A stretch of 64,000 nt of DNA from assembly GCF_009690905.1 (NCBI RefSeq), contig NZ_VOSW01000028.1:1-64000 (forward strand), in the 5' to 3' direction. How positions within the stretch are numbered: the first letter of the stretch is position 1; the number at the start of each line of letters is the position of its first letter. Made by a program: the position numbers and the translations under genes. This DNA is from Paraburkholderia madseniana. Lineage in GTDB: Bacteria > Pseudomonadota > Gammaproteobacteria > Burkholderiales > Burkholderiaceae. Below, piece by piece: positions 16,477 to 24,998 of the stretch. The notes beneath the pieces were generated by a model. The model did not search any database. It had not been told where the DNA came from and saw only the letters and a list, made by a program, of their open reading frames with translations.

Positions 16477-17625
16477 TCAGAACGAATGCCGCATCCCGAT
16501 CCGCACATCGGACTGCGTATTCGACGACGACGGCGCGAAGCTATAGCCGATCACCGCGTTCACGCCATTCGACGCACGCAGATAGTCGCCGGAAATATAC
16601 ACATCGGTCCGTTTGGACAACAGGTAGTGCAGTCCGAGCGAGCCCTGGTTCCAGTGATTGCCTTCGAAGCTCGTGTGCTGATAGCCGCCATACAGCGAAA
16701 GCGCAGGCGTGAAGTTATACGACGCGCCCCCTTCATAAACCTGCATGTGCGAAGTCTGTCCGAAGCCCTTGATCGTCGTGTAGGTGAAATCGCCGGTGAG
16801 CATCAGGTCGCCGATCGTGTAGGCGGCGCCGACCGCAAACGCGCCTTGCTTGTCCACCGGGAATGCCGACGAGCTAAACAGATCCGTCACCGCGCCAGTG
16901 GCCGGATCGACGGAAACGGTCGGCTGGCCGAGGAAGGTGCGCGTGCCGATCATCGCGTACGGGTCGAACGCATAGATGCCGAACGGATTGTTCAACTGGG
17001 TATACGCCAAGCCCATGTTGAACGGACCGTGGTCATAATGCGCGCCCACGCTCCATGCGCTCTTCTGATGGAAGTTGCCGGCGGTGTTGCCGAACGAGTA
17101 CATGCCGCCGAAGGTGAAGCCGGCGAAATCATTGGACAGGAACTTCACCGAGTTCGGCAGACGGTCGCCGTTCATCCGGTCGAAGTCGCCCTGGTGAATC
17201 GCGTAGCCGCTCGCCCATGCGGAGATGTTGTACAGATAGACGAACTCTTCGGTCATATCGAGCTGGTTACCGAACGAGAATGTCCCCCACGAGTTCTTGA
17301 TGCCGACATAGGCCTGACGTCCGAATTCAGCACCGCCGAATCCCAATTGCCCATTGCCCAGGTGGAAACCCGATTCGAGTACGAAAACCGCTTGCAGGCC
17401 GCCGCCGAGATCTTCCACGCCTTTGAAGCCGATCCGGTTGCCGTACGAAATGCCGTCGTCGAATTTGAACTGGTGTGCGCCACCGGCATTGTTCACGTAG
17501 GTGATACCGGCGTCCAGAATCCCGTACAGGGTGACGCTGCTTTGCGCATGGACCGCCGTCGGTGCGCATACCGCGCTTGCCGCGAGGGCGAGTCCCGAAA
17601 GACTAACGGCATTTCTCTTCTTCAT
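16477..17625 (-). CDS. Outer-membrane porin, Gram-negative 16-strand type
   Basis: A 382-residue trimeric general porin of the Burkholderia/Neisseria class. The signal peptide ends near AVHA-QSS (residue 27). The mature start SSVTLYGILDAGI, the first-strand motif, RIGFKGVEDLGGGLQAVFVLE, and the C-terminal Phe (RIGMRHSF) needed for BAM recognition are all present. Alternating hydrophobic strands run throughout. It lies downstream of the choline-sulfate genes on the same strand, but 324 bp separates them, so it probably has its own promoter. It may admit small solutes; specificity unknown. Confidence 0.9.
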   Translation of the reverse strand: MKKRNAVSLSGLALAASAVCAPTAVHAQSSVTLYGILDAGITYVNNAGGAHQFKFDDGISYGNRIGFKGVEDLGGGLQAVFVLESGFHLGNGQLGFGGAEFGRQAYVGIKNSWGTFSFGNQLDMTEEFVYLYNISAWASGYAIHQGDFDRMNGDRLPNSVKFLSNDFAGFTFGGMYSFGNTAGNFHQKSAWSVGAHYDHGPFNMGLAYTQLNNPFGIYAFDPYAMIGTRTFLGQPTVSVDPATGAVTDLFSSSAFPVDKQGAFAVGAAYTIGDLMLTGDFTYTTIKGFGQTSHMQVYEGGASYNFTPALSLYGGYQHTSFEGNHWNQGSLGLHYLLSKRTDVYISGDYLRASNGVNAVIGYSFAPSSSNTQSDVRIGMRHSF

Positions 17626-17949
17626 CTAATTCTCCCCTGCTCTTTGCCTGCGTATTTCGTTAGATAAAGCGATCCCTGCTGCGTGCTGTCTTCCAACGCG
17701 CGGCGCTTCTCGCATGACGGGCAGTTCGAAATCGGCTGAGACTGATTGAAACGATTGAAGCTCACTAACGCTGACCAGGCCGGCCGAAACTGACTCAGCC
17801 GGCCAGGCTGATTGAAGCTATCGGCACTGCATACGATCATCTGCATGCCTGCATCGACGGGTCAAGAATAAGTGTCCAGATTTAAGAGGATTCGACCGGA
17901 TGCGACATGAATCTGTCGAGTAGCGACCTCGTAGTCGGGAATGCCGGGG
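17626..17949. other. Intergenic region upstream of the porin, with a dyad
   Basis: A 324-bp region with no gene. It contains GGCCGGC/GCCGGCC arms (17778-17784 and 17798-17804, 13-base loop) and repeated TGATTGAA words (17742-17820). The first may be the terminator stem of the upstream betC-SBP transcript; the rest is probably porin promoter and leader. No clear -35/-10 pair was identified. Confidence 0.35.
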
Positions 17950-18900
17950 TTATTTCACACCGAGTGCGGTTTGCACCGCTTGCAAGCCATTGGCGCCGCT
18001 GGCGGTGTTCACGCCGTCGAGCCATGACTTCAGCAATTCGGGGTGGCGCTTGAGCGCTTCGGTGGCGGCCGTGTCGACACCGGTCTTCTTCTCGAGCACC
18101 TCGGTGATCACGCCGTTTTCCAGATCGACATTGAATGTGAGTTGCCTGAACAGGCGGCCGACATTCGGACACTGCTCGGCGTACCCGCTACGCGCAACGG
18201 TATTGACCGTGGCGCCGCCGTAGTTCGGCCCGAAGTACCTGTCACCGCCGTCGAGGTAAGTCAGCTTGAACTTCGTGTTCATCAGATGCGGCTCCCATGC
18301 AAGGAACACGATCCATTTCTTCTCACGCACCGCGCGGTCGACCTGCGTGAGCATGCCGGTCTCGCTCGATTCGACGAGCTTCCAGCTACCGAGCCCGTAT
18401 GCCTTGTCGTCGACCATCTTCTTGATGTTCTGATTGGCCGGCGCCCCCGGTTCGATGCCATAGATCTTGCTGTCGAACTTGTCGGCGTTCTTCGCAAGGT
18501 CCGCGAAGGAATGCACGCCCGCGGCCGCCACGTAGTCCGGCACCGCGAGCGTGAACTTCGCGTTGCTCAGATTCGGATGCACGACCTCAATCGATTTTTC
18601 ATCCTCGAACGGCTTCACGACCGGTGCTTGCGCCGGCATCCAGTTGCCGAGAAACACGTCGATCTGCCCTTTCTTCAGGCCTTGATAGGTGATCGGCACC
18701 GACAGGTTCGACACGTTCTGATGGTAGCCGAGCGCCTTCAACAGCACACCGGTCATCGCATTGGTCGCGTCGATGTCGGTCCAGCCGGGCCCCGCCATGT
18801 TGACCTGCGTACAGGACTGCGGTTCGGCGGCCGCGGCAAAGGTGGCTGCCGCGCACAGCAGCGCAACGCCGGATACAGCCTGTTTGAAGAGCTTTTTCAT
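17950..18900 (-). CDS. Choline/betaine-type ABC transporter binding protein (ChoX-like)
   Basis: A 316-residue OpuAC-fold periplasmic binding protein. The signal peptide ends near residue 25 (AAAAEPQ). The aromatic ligand box typical of choline-binding ChoX can be read: Trp40 and Asp42 (GWTDID), Trp87 (GNWMPA), Tyr123 (VPDYV) and Trp202 (AWEPHLMN), plus an Asn-rich loop near 156-158. Cys30 and the Cys of EQCPNVG may form the ChoX-type disulfide. It starts 43 bases after betC on the same strand, so the likely ligand is choline, choline-O-sulfate or acetylcholine. No permease or ATPase is adjacent; it must share ChoVW or another system. Confidence 0.85.
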   Translation of the reverse strand: MKKLFKQAVSGVALLCAAATFAAAAEPQSCTQVNMAGPGWTDIDATNAMTGVLLKALGYHQNVSNLSVPITYQGLKKGQIDVFLGNWMPAQAPVVKPFEDEKSIEVVHPNLSNAKFTLAVPDYVAAAGVHSFADLAKNADKFDSKIYGIEPGAPANQNIKKMVDDKAYGLGSWKLVESSETGMLTQVDRAVREKKWIVFLAWEPHLMNTKFKLTYLDGGDRYFGPNYGGATVNTVARSGYAEQCPNVGRLFRQLTFNVDLENGVITEVLEKKTGVDTAATEALKRHPELLKSWLDGVNTASGANGLQAVQTALGVK

Positions 18901-18943
18901 CGTGTCGGCTTCCTGTAGATGGGTTGAATCGTGAGCGGAGACA

Positions 18944-20491
18944 TCAGCGCGTTACAGCGGGAAAACGCGCCATCGCTTCGAGCGTGTCGAGGTCGATGTG
19001 ATTGCGCATGTAGCGCTGGCTCGCATCGACATGCGGCTGCCAGTCCCATGACGCGACCGTGCCCTGCGTCGTGGCCTCGAAATGGAAGCGGCGGCGGTGC
19101 TGGCTTTTCAGTACGTCGTTGTGCAGCGCGGCGAGGTTCCAGCGTTGTGCGATCTCCTCACGAAATGCTGAGACCTGTGATGCATATTCGGCGCGCGCGG
19201 CGAGGTTCTCGCGTTCGAGCGGGTCCGTTGCCACGTCGTACAGTTGGTCAGGATCGGCAGGTGTGTGAATGAATTTGAAGCGCCCGCGTCGCAGCATCAC
19301 GATCGGCGCTATAGCGCCTTCCGCCAGGTATTCACCGATCGCTTCGTCGTGGCCGCCGTGGGTGCCTTGTGTGCCACGCAGATGCGGTACGAGACTTTGA
19401 CCATCGAGCGAATCCGGCCAGACTTTTGGCTGTTCGCCGCGCGCCAATTCCACTAACGTGGGCAGCAGATCGAGATGCGAGACCGACTCGTGCACACGAT
19501 GCGCGTCGAAACGCTGCGGCGCATGAACGATCAAGGGTACGCGGCAGCCGCCTTCGAAGAACGTCATCTTGTACCAGAGCCCGCGCTCGCCGAGCATCTC
19601 ACCGTGGTCGGACGTCACCACGATAACGGTGTCTTTCGCGAGCCCTGACTGTTCGAGCGCCTCGAGGATCGCACCGAACTGGTCATCGACGTAAGAGATC
19701 GCACCGTAGTAAGCGCGTCTTGCATTGCGGATCTGCTGGTCGGTCGGGGGCGTGCGGTCGGTTTCGCACACGTGGCGCAGGCGCTTCGAATGCGGATCGA
19801 CTTCATCGAGCGAGTCGCGATGCGCGGGCAGATCGATGTCTTCATCCGCATACATGTCCCAGTACTTCCGCGGAATCGCGTATGGGTCATGCGGATGCGT
19901 CAGCGAGGCGACCATGCAGAACGGCCGTGCATCTTTGCCGGCATGCCGCTCACGTGCGATATCGAAGAGCTTCTGCCGCGTGGTGAAAGTGACTTCATCG
20001 TCGAAGTCGAGTTGATTCGTGCGCACGCATGGGCCCGCGTCGATCACCGAACTCATGTTGTGGTACCACGTGGGGCGCGTTTCGAAATCGTCCCAGTTCG
20101 GCGTCCAGCCGAAATCTGCTGGATAAATGTCTGTGGTGAGCCGCTCTTCAAATCCGTGCAATTGATCGGCGCCGCAGAAATGCATTTTGCCGGACAGGAT
20201 CGTGCGATACCCGTCGGCGCGAAGATAATGCGCGAACGTCAGCGTTTGCGACGGAAATTCTGCTGCATTGTCATAGGCGCCGATCGCGGACGGCAGCTTG
20301 CCCGATAGAAAAGAAAAGCGCGACGGCGCACACAGCGGACTGGCGCAGTACGCCGAGTCGAATACCACGCCCTGCTTCGCGAGGCGATCGAGATTGGGAG
20401 TCTTCGTTAGACGATGTCCGTATGCGGCAAGCGCAAACGGCGTCATCTGGTCGGCCATCAGAATAAGGATATTCTGTTTCGTGTCATGCAT
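18944..20491 (-). CDS. betC: Choline-sulfatase
   Basis: A 515-residue type I sulfatase hydrolysing choline-O-sulfate to choline and sulfate. The active-site motif is Cys54-Ala-Pro-Ser-Arg58, whose Cys would become formylglycine. Metal ligand Asp14 (LMADQ) sits in the choline-sulfatase-type N-terminus NILILMADQMTPFALAAYG. HDPYAIPRKYWDMY and VTSDHGEMLGERGLWYK follow. The start at 20491 gives the canonical MHDTKQNILI; the frame is open further upstream but runs into the divergent promoter. Followed after 43 bases by a choline-type binding protein and divergent from a LysR gene, the classic betC-betR layout. No signal peptide, so cytosolic. Confidence 0.92.
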   Translation of the reverse strand: MHDTKQNILILMADQMTPFALAAYGHRLTKTPNLDRLAKQGVVFDSAYCASPLCAPSRFSFLSGKLPSAIGAYDNAAEFPSQTLTFAHYLRADGYRTILSGKMHFCGADQLHGFEERLTTDIYPADFGWTPNWDDFETRPTWYHNMSSVIDAGPCVRTNQLDFDDEVTFTTRQKLFDIARERHAGKDARPFCMVASLTHPHDPYAIPRKYWDMYADEDIDLPAHRDSLDEVDPHSKRLRHVCETDRTPPTDQQIRNARRAYYGAISYVDDQFGAILEALEQSGLAKDTVIVVTSDHGEMLGERGLWYKMTFFEGGCRVPLIVHAPQRFDAHRVHESVSHLDLLPTLVELARGEQPKVWPDSLDGQSLVPHLRGTQGTHGGHDEAIGEYLAEGAIAPIVMLRRGRFKFIHTPADPDQLYDVATDPLERENLAARAEYASQVSAFREEIAQRWNLAALHNDVLKSQHRRRFHFEATTQGTVASWDWQPHVDASQRYMRNHIDLDTLEAMARFPAVTR

Positions 20492-20582
20492 TGGAGCGTG
20501 CCTCGAATAGAATCGCAAATAGAGGTGCGGGTGTCGCCGCAAGCGGGAAACCGGTGTGCCGGTCCCCGCGTGAACACCACTA

Positions 20583-20615
20583 TTGCCGTCCAATTCGCCG
20601 CTGTGAAGACGGCAA
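20583..20615. promoter_or_regulatory. 8-bp dyad in the betC/LysR divergent promoter
   Basis: TTGCCGTC and GACGGCAA are exact reverse complements separated by 17 bp, midway in the 151-bp intergenic region. Arm length and spacing suit a LysR-type recognition site. A second small dyad, ATAAGG-N3-CCTTAT (20630-20644), overlaps the ribosome site and start codon of the LysR gene. Confidence 0.55.
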
Positions 20616-20642
20616 ATCGTTATGTGCCTATAAGGGGGCCTT

Positions 20643-21557
20643 ATGTCGAGGCAGGATCGCTTGCCGCCGATGCAGGCGTTGACGATGTTCGAATCCGCAG
20701 CGCGTCTCGCGAGCTTCACAGCGGCTGCACGCGAGCTGGGCTCGACGCAGCCAGCGGTTAGTCAGCGTGTGGTGCAACTCGAAGAAGCACTCGGTGTACC
20801 GCTGTTCGAACGCGGCCATCGCGGCGTCACGCTGACGGAAGACGGTGTGCGCCTCTTCGAAGCGGTGCGCAATGCCCTCGACACCATCCGCGTCGCCACC
20901 GCCGAGATTCGCGCTCGGCGCACGCCGCAAACTCTCACGCTCTCCACCGACTTCGGTTTCGCGACCTACTGGCTGATGCCGCGCCTGTCTCAGTTCAAGG
21001 CGCTGATGCCGGACGTCGACGTCAAGATCATCACATCGCAGAGCGTATTCGATCCATCGCACGATCAGGCGGACATTGCGATTGCGTTCGGCGATGAAGA
21101 TGCGGACCTGAGCGCGCGAGGCGCGCTCAAACTATTTCCTGAGCGTGTCACGCCGGTGTGCAGTCCGGTTTTTCTCGCGGCGCATCCGCAATTGCGCACG
21201 CCGTCGGACCTGTTGAGCTTGCCGCTGCTGCATCTCGAACCTACCCAGCCGGCGCGCTGGCTGTCGTGGGCCGACTGGTTCGCCGCGCAGGGTCTCGATG
21301 CGCCGGCCGCACATCGCGGCATCACGTTCAACAGCTTTACGCTCGTGGCCCACGCGGCGATCATGGGCCAAGGCGTCGCGCTTGGTTGGGCGCCACTGGT
21401 CGACGAGCTTCTTGCCACGGGGCAACTCGTAGAACTATTCGACACGCCGGTGGTGACTGAGCGGGGTTATCTGCTCGTCACCCAGCGCGCGGCGACACTC
21501 GCCGTCAGCGCATTTCGTCAATGGTTGCTCTGCGAATGTGGGCGCGATGCCGAATGA
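20643..21557 (+). CDS. LysR-family regulator of choline-sulfate use (GcvA-like)
   Basis: A 304-residue LysR protein of the GcvA subgroup. The N-terminal HTH (LPPMQALTMFESAARLASFTAAA, then TQPAVSQRVVQLEEALGVPLFERGHRGV) spans residues 7-65; an effector domain follows. It is divergent from betC, and in other proteobacteria a regulator of this subgroup in this position controls choline sulfatase; that role is inferred from position. An AAGGGGG ribosome site precedes the ATG and lies in a short dyad. Not to be confused with BetI, encoded at 38275. Confidence 0.85.
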   Translation: MSRQDRLPPMQALTMFESAARLASFTAAARELGSTQPAVSQRVVQLEEALGVPLFERGHRGVTLTEDGVRLFEAVRNALDTIRVATAEIRARRTPQTLTLSTDFGFATYWLMPRLSQFKALMPDVDVKIITSQSVFDPSHDQADIAIAFGDEDADLSARGALKLFPERVTPVCSPVFLAAHPQLRTPSDLLSLPLLHLEPTQPARWLSWADWFAAQGLDAPAAHRGITFNSFTLVAHAAIMGQGVALGWAPLVDELLATGQLVELFDTPVVTERGYLLVTQRAATLAVSAFRQWLLCECGRDAE

Positions 21558-21735
21558 GCACGGCAAGCCGTCAATGCCGCCCGCCGTGCGCCATCGCCCC
21601 GCACCAACCGCCCCTGACGCTCCCATTCCAGCGCGACGGCGGTTAGCTTCTATCCCCCTGTACCGCTGATTTGCTCTACTGCGATGATGCATGCCGCGTC
21701 CCGCGGCGTTGCCCTATTGCCTAAGTGGAGAGCGC

Positions 21736-22611
21736 ATGTCCGCCGATTCCCGTCCCGATCAACTGGTTCTCACGGTCGCCTGTCCGAGCGCGGCGGGCCA
21801 GGTTGCCGCCGTCGTCGGCTTTCTCGACCGGCATCATTGCTATATCGACGAACTGACCGTTTTCGACGACGACCTCAGCGAGCACTTTTTCGTACGCTGC
21901 GTGTTTCATGGCGTCGACACCAATGAGACCCTGCACATCGCTGCACTCAGGCGCGAATTCAAATCGATCGCCGAGCGCTTTCGGATGACATGGGCGATGC
22001 ATGACGTCGGCACGCGGCCGAAAGTGCTGATCATGGTGTCGAAACTCGAACACTGTCTTGCCGATCTGCTGTTCCGCTGGCGCATGGGTGAGTTGAAGAT
22101 GGATATTGTCGGCATCGGCTCGAATCATCGCGATCTCGAACCGCTCGCGCAGCAGCACGGCTTGCCGTTCCATCATCTGCCGATCAGTGCCGATACGAAG
22201 CCGCAACAGGAAGCGCGCTTGCTCGAGCTGTTCGAAACGTCAGGCGCTGAATTGATGATCCTTGCGCGCTACATGCAGATTCTTTCCGGCGAAACGAGCC
22301 GTGCACTCGCGGCACGTGCGATCAACATCCACCATTCGTTTCTGCCCGGCTTCAAAGGCGCGAAGCCTTATCACCAGGCGCATACGCGCGGCGTGAAACT
22401 GATCGGCGCAACGGCGCACTTCGTCACCGACGATCTCGACGAAGGTCCCATCATCGAGCAGGTTGTGGAGCGCGTCGATCATTCATACAGCCCGGAGCGA
22501 CTGCTGGCGACGGGACGCGACGTCGAATGCATCACGCTTGCGCGGGCCGTGAAGGCGTTTATCGAGCGACGGGTATTCATCAACGGTGATCGGACTGTCG
22601 TGCTGCAATAA
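21736..22611 (+). CDS. purU: Formyltetrahydrofolate deformylase
   Basis: A 291-residue cytosolic enzyme hydrolysing 10-formyl-tetrahydrofolate to formate and THF. The N-terminal ACT-like domain spans about residues 8-85; the formyltransferase-fold domain about 95-285. Catalytic Asn197 and His199 are in AINIHHSFLPGFKGA, and Asp235 is in DDLDEGPIIEQ. The start at 21736 follows GTGGAG; an in-frame ATG 45 bases earlier adds non-family residues. Its place among betaine-demethylation genes fits a role in balancing the C1-folate pool generated by sarcosine oxidase. Ends at a strong bidirectional terminator shared with the convergent binding-protein gene. Confidence 0.92.
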   Translation: MSADSRPDQLVLTVACPSAAGQVAAVVGFLDRHHCYIDELTVFDDDLSEHFFVRCVFHGVDTNETLHIAALRREFKSIAERFRMTWAMHDVGTRPKVLIMVSKLEHCLADLLFRWRMGELKMDIVGIGSNHRDLEPLAQQHGLPFHHLPISADTKPQQEARLLELFETSGAELMILARYMQILSGETSRALAARAINIHHSFLPGFKGAKPYHQAHTRGVKLIGATAHFVTDDLDEGPIIEQVVERVDHSYSPERLLATGRDVECITLARAVKAFIERRVFINGDRTVVLQ

Positions 22612-22616
22612 ACAGA

Positions 22617-22643
22617 AACGCCGCTCGAGAGCGGCGTTTTTTT
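22617..22643. terminator. Strong intrinsic terminator, bidirectional
   Basis: AACGCCGCTC and GAGCGGCGTT form a perfect stem followed by a run of seven T on the plus strand; the minus strand has only a short A/T context. It lies 6 bases after the purU stop and 53 bases before the 3' end of the convergent SBP gene. It probably ends both purU and the long gly/dgc/gbc run. Confidence 0.88.
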
Positions 22644-22695
22644 GCAGGGGTTGCCGCTCAAAACAAGCGGCAATTCACTCACCTGAAATACGAAA

Positions 22696-23553
22696 TCACT
22701 TCACCCAGCTATCCACACGATCTCCGTGCGCACTAATCCACGCATCGGCAGCAGCCGTCGGCTTCTCGCCGTTTTGCGTCGCCAGCATCACGCTGTCGAT
22801 CTCGCCCGGTTTCCATTGGAACTTCTTGAGGAACGCGACGACCGTCGGCGCCTTCGTCTCTAGTCCAGGATTGACGACGCTATCCACGTGCTCCGCTTCG
22901 CCGAACACCTTCTTCGGATCGTCGAGGAATTTGAGCTTGTACTTCGCGAACATCCAGTGCGGCTTCCAGCCGGTGACGATGATCGGCTTGCTTGCCGCTT
23001 CCGAACGCGCCAGTTCCGCAGTCATCGCGCTGCCCGAGCTCGGCATCAGTTGATAGTCGAGCCCGTATGCCTTGATCGCTTCGCTGGTTTTCTGCATCAC
23101 ACCCGCGCCGGCATCGATACCGACAATGCGTGAGCCGAATTCCGTCTTCTTCGCCTCCAGATCGCCAACGCTCTTCACGTCAACGTTATCCGGCACGATC
23201 AGACCGATCTTTGCATCGTTGAAATTGGCACCCAGGTCGACGACTTTATCCTTGAAGTTGTTCCAGTACGCGCCATGCGTGACCGGCAGCCATGCGGACA
23301 GCGTCGCGTCGAGGTCGCCGCGCGCCACGCCTTGCCACATCACACCGGCCGCGACCGGCACGAGCTGCACCTGATAGCCGAGGCGCTTTTCGATCACGCG
23401 CGCGGCGACATTTGTGGTTGCAACGCTGTCGTCCCAACCCTCCACATAGCCGATCTTGATGGTCGGCTTGGAATCGGCCGACACACTCACGCTGCTTGCC
23501 GCCAGCGCAGCACTCAACGCGCTCAACACGAATATCTTTCTGATCAGTCTCAT
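22696..23553 (-). CDS. Glycine-betaine-type ABC transporter binding protein
   Basis: A 285-residue OpuAC-fold periplasmic protein. The signal peptide starts MRLIRKIFVLSALS and is cleaved near residue 26 (SVSA-DSK). The ligand-cage tryptophans expected for quaternary ammonium binding are visible: Trp40 (VEGWDD), Trp73, Trp88 (SAWLP), Trp97, and TGWKPHW near 202-206. The start at 23553 follows GGGAG; the frame extends 29 codons further but without a signal peptide. It differs clearly from the two ChoX-like proteins and resembles the betaine/carnitine-type orphans of Pseudomonas (CbcX/CaiX class). It follows gbcB, so glycine betaine is the likeliest ligand. No permease is adjacent. Confidence 0.83.
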   Translation of the reverse strand: MRLIRKIFVLSALSAALAASSVSVSADSKPTIKIGYVEGWDDSVATTNVAARVIEKRLGYQVQLVPVAAGVMWQGVARGDLDATLSAWLPVTHGAYWNNFKDKVVDLGANFNDAKIGLIVPDNVDVKSVGDLEAKKTEFGSRIVGIDAGAGVMQKTSEAIKAYGLDYQLMPSSGSAMTAELARSEAASKPIIVTGWKPHWMFAKYKLKFLDDPKKVFGEAEHVDSVVNPGLETKAPTVVAFLKKFQWKPGEIDSVMLATQNGEKPTAAADAWISAHGDRVDSWVK

Positions 23554-23696
23554 CACCGTTCTCCCGTTCGCCATCCAAACTACCCATTGAGCATTTAGAA
23601 TCGCCAACCAGAATTGCCGGGTAGCGTTGTTTTCCGACATCCAGTTGTCCGCAGGCGACTTCGACCGCGACCGCGAGTCCGGGTCCCGCTCTTGTC

Positions 23697-24965
23697 TTAC
23701 TTATCGACGACGAGATCGCTCAACGGCTTGCTGCAGCACAGCAGCACCATGCCCTGATCGACTTCGCGCTGACGAATCCCGCCGGCGTGTTTCATTGCGA
23801 CTTCGCCGGACACCAGCTTCACCTTGCAGGTACCGCACATACCCTGCGTGCACGAGGACGGAAGCCGTATGCCGGCCTTCTTCGCCGCGTCGAGTACATG
23901 CTGGCCGCTGCCGCATTCGATCTCGCGGTTGCTTTTGGCGAAACTCACCTTGAACGTCGTTTCTATTTCCACCGGCGTGACCGGCACCTGCGCGGGTGCA
24001 AATCCAGCCGCGTGTTCACGCGCTTCGACAAAGCTCTCCGCGCTAGCTGTGGGTGCCTGCAATACATCGCCGACATGCGCAGTCGTCAATTGCGCGGCCA
24101 CTTCGCTGATCGTCTCGAACGAGAAGCTTTCCTCGTGGTAATGGCTGCGATCGAAGCCGCCTTCGTCCAGGAGATGACGGACTGCCTGCATGTACGGCGC
24201 CGGACCGCAGGTGAAAATCTCGCGTTCAAGAAAATCCGGCGCGATGAGTTTAAGCAGCGGCAAGGTCAGAAAACCGGTGACGCCTGGCCAATTCGTGCGC
24301 GCACCAAGCCGCTCACAGACAAACGCCGTGCGAAAATTGGCCTGATTCGATGCAATCAGATCGAGTTCACGCGCGAAGATGATGTCGTCCGGCGTGCGGG
24401 CGCTGTGCACGAACACGATGTCGCTATCTTCGCCGAGTTCGTGATGTGCGCGACTCATCGACATCAGCGGCGTAACGCCGGAACCCGCCGACAAGAATAG
24501 AAACTTACGCGCCGGATGCCGCGCACAGGTGAACTCGCCGGACGGCCCCAGCACACGAACCTCCATACCCGCGTGCAGATTGTCGTGCAGCCAGTTCGAC
24601 ACCTTTCCGCCCGGCACGCGCTTCACGGTGATGGAGATGGTGTGCGGACGCGTGGGCGGCGAGGAGATCGTATAGCAGCGATTCACCGCCTCGCCGTCTA
24701 TCTCCAACTCCAGCGTGATGAACTGCCCCGGCTCGAACACGAACGCCCGCTCGGACGGTGCGCGAAAGAACAAGCTCTTGACGTCGTGCGTTTCCTGACG
24801 GACCTGGCAGCACACCAGCGTCTCGTCGGTATCGCTGTTCCAACGTGCCGGCAACGTCTCCCAGAACCGCGGCCGCGTGACCCGGCTTGAAGTTCCGCGG
24901 CTTGAAGCCTCATGGTTCGGAGCCGGCTCGGGGCTGAGCTGAAGCGTCGCCTGATCGCGCATCAT
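23697..24965 (-). CDS. gbcB: Glycine betaine monooxygenase reductase subunit
   Basis: A 422-residue electron-transfer subunit of the Rieske-type oxygenase that demethylates glycine betaine to dimethylglycine and formaldehyde. A ~45-residue N-terminal tail leads into an FNR-like domain with the FAD motif RCYTISS at 96-102 and an NAD-binding AGSGVTPLMSM. The C-terminal plant-type 2Fe-2S domain has ligands Cys372, Cys377, Cys380 and Cys410 or Cys411 (SCTQGMCGTC...LLCCS). The gene begins 33 bases after gbcA, with GGAGCGGGAG before tandem ATGs. The pair matches GbcAB/BmoAB in order and content. Confidence 0.92.
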   Translation of the reverse strand: MMRDQATLQLSPEPAPNHEASSRGTSSRVTRPRFWETLPARWNSDTDETLVCCQVRQETHDVKSLFFRAPSERAFVFEPGQFITLELEIDGEAVNRCYTISSPPTRPHTISITVKRVPGGKVSNWLHDNLHAGMEVRVLGPSGEFTCARHPARKFLFLSAGSGVTPLMSMSRAHHELGEDSDIVFVHSARTPDDIIFARELDLIASNQANFRTAFVCERLGARTNWPGVTGFLTLPLLKLIAPDFLEREIFTCGPAPYMQAVRHLLDEGGFDRSHYHEESFSFETISEVAAQLTTAHVGDVLQAPTASAESFVEAREHAAGFAPAQVPVTPVEIETTFKVSFAKSNREIECGSGQHVLDAAKKAGIRLPSSCTQGMCGTCKVKLVSGEVAMKHAGGIRQREVDQGMVLLCCSKPLSDLVVDK

Positions 24966-24998
24966 TATTTTCTCCCGCTCCTGGTTGCGGTATCGCGC

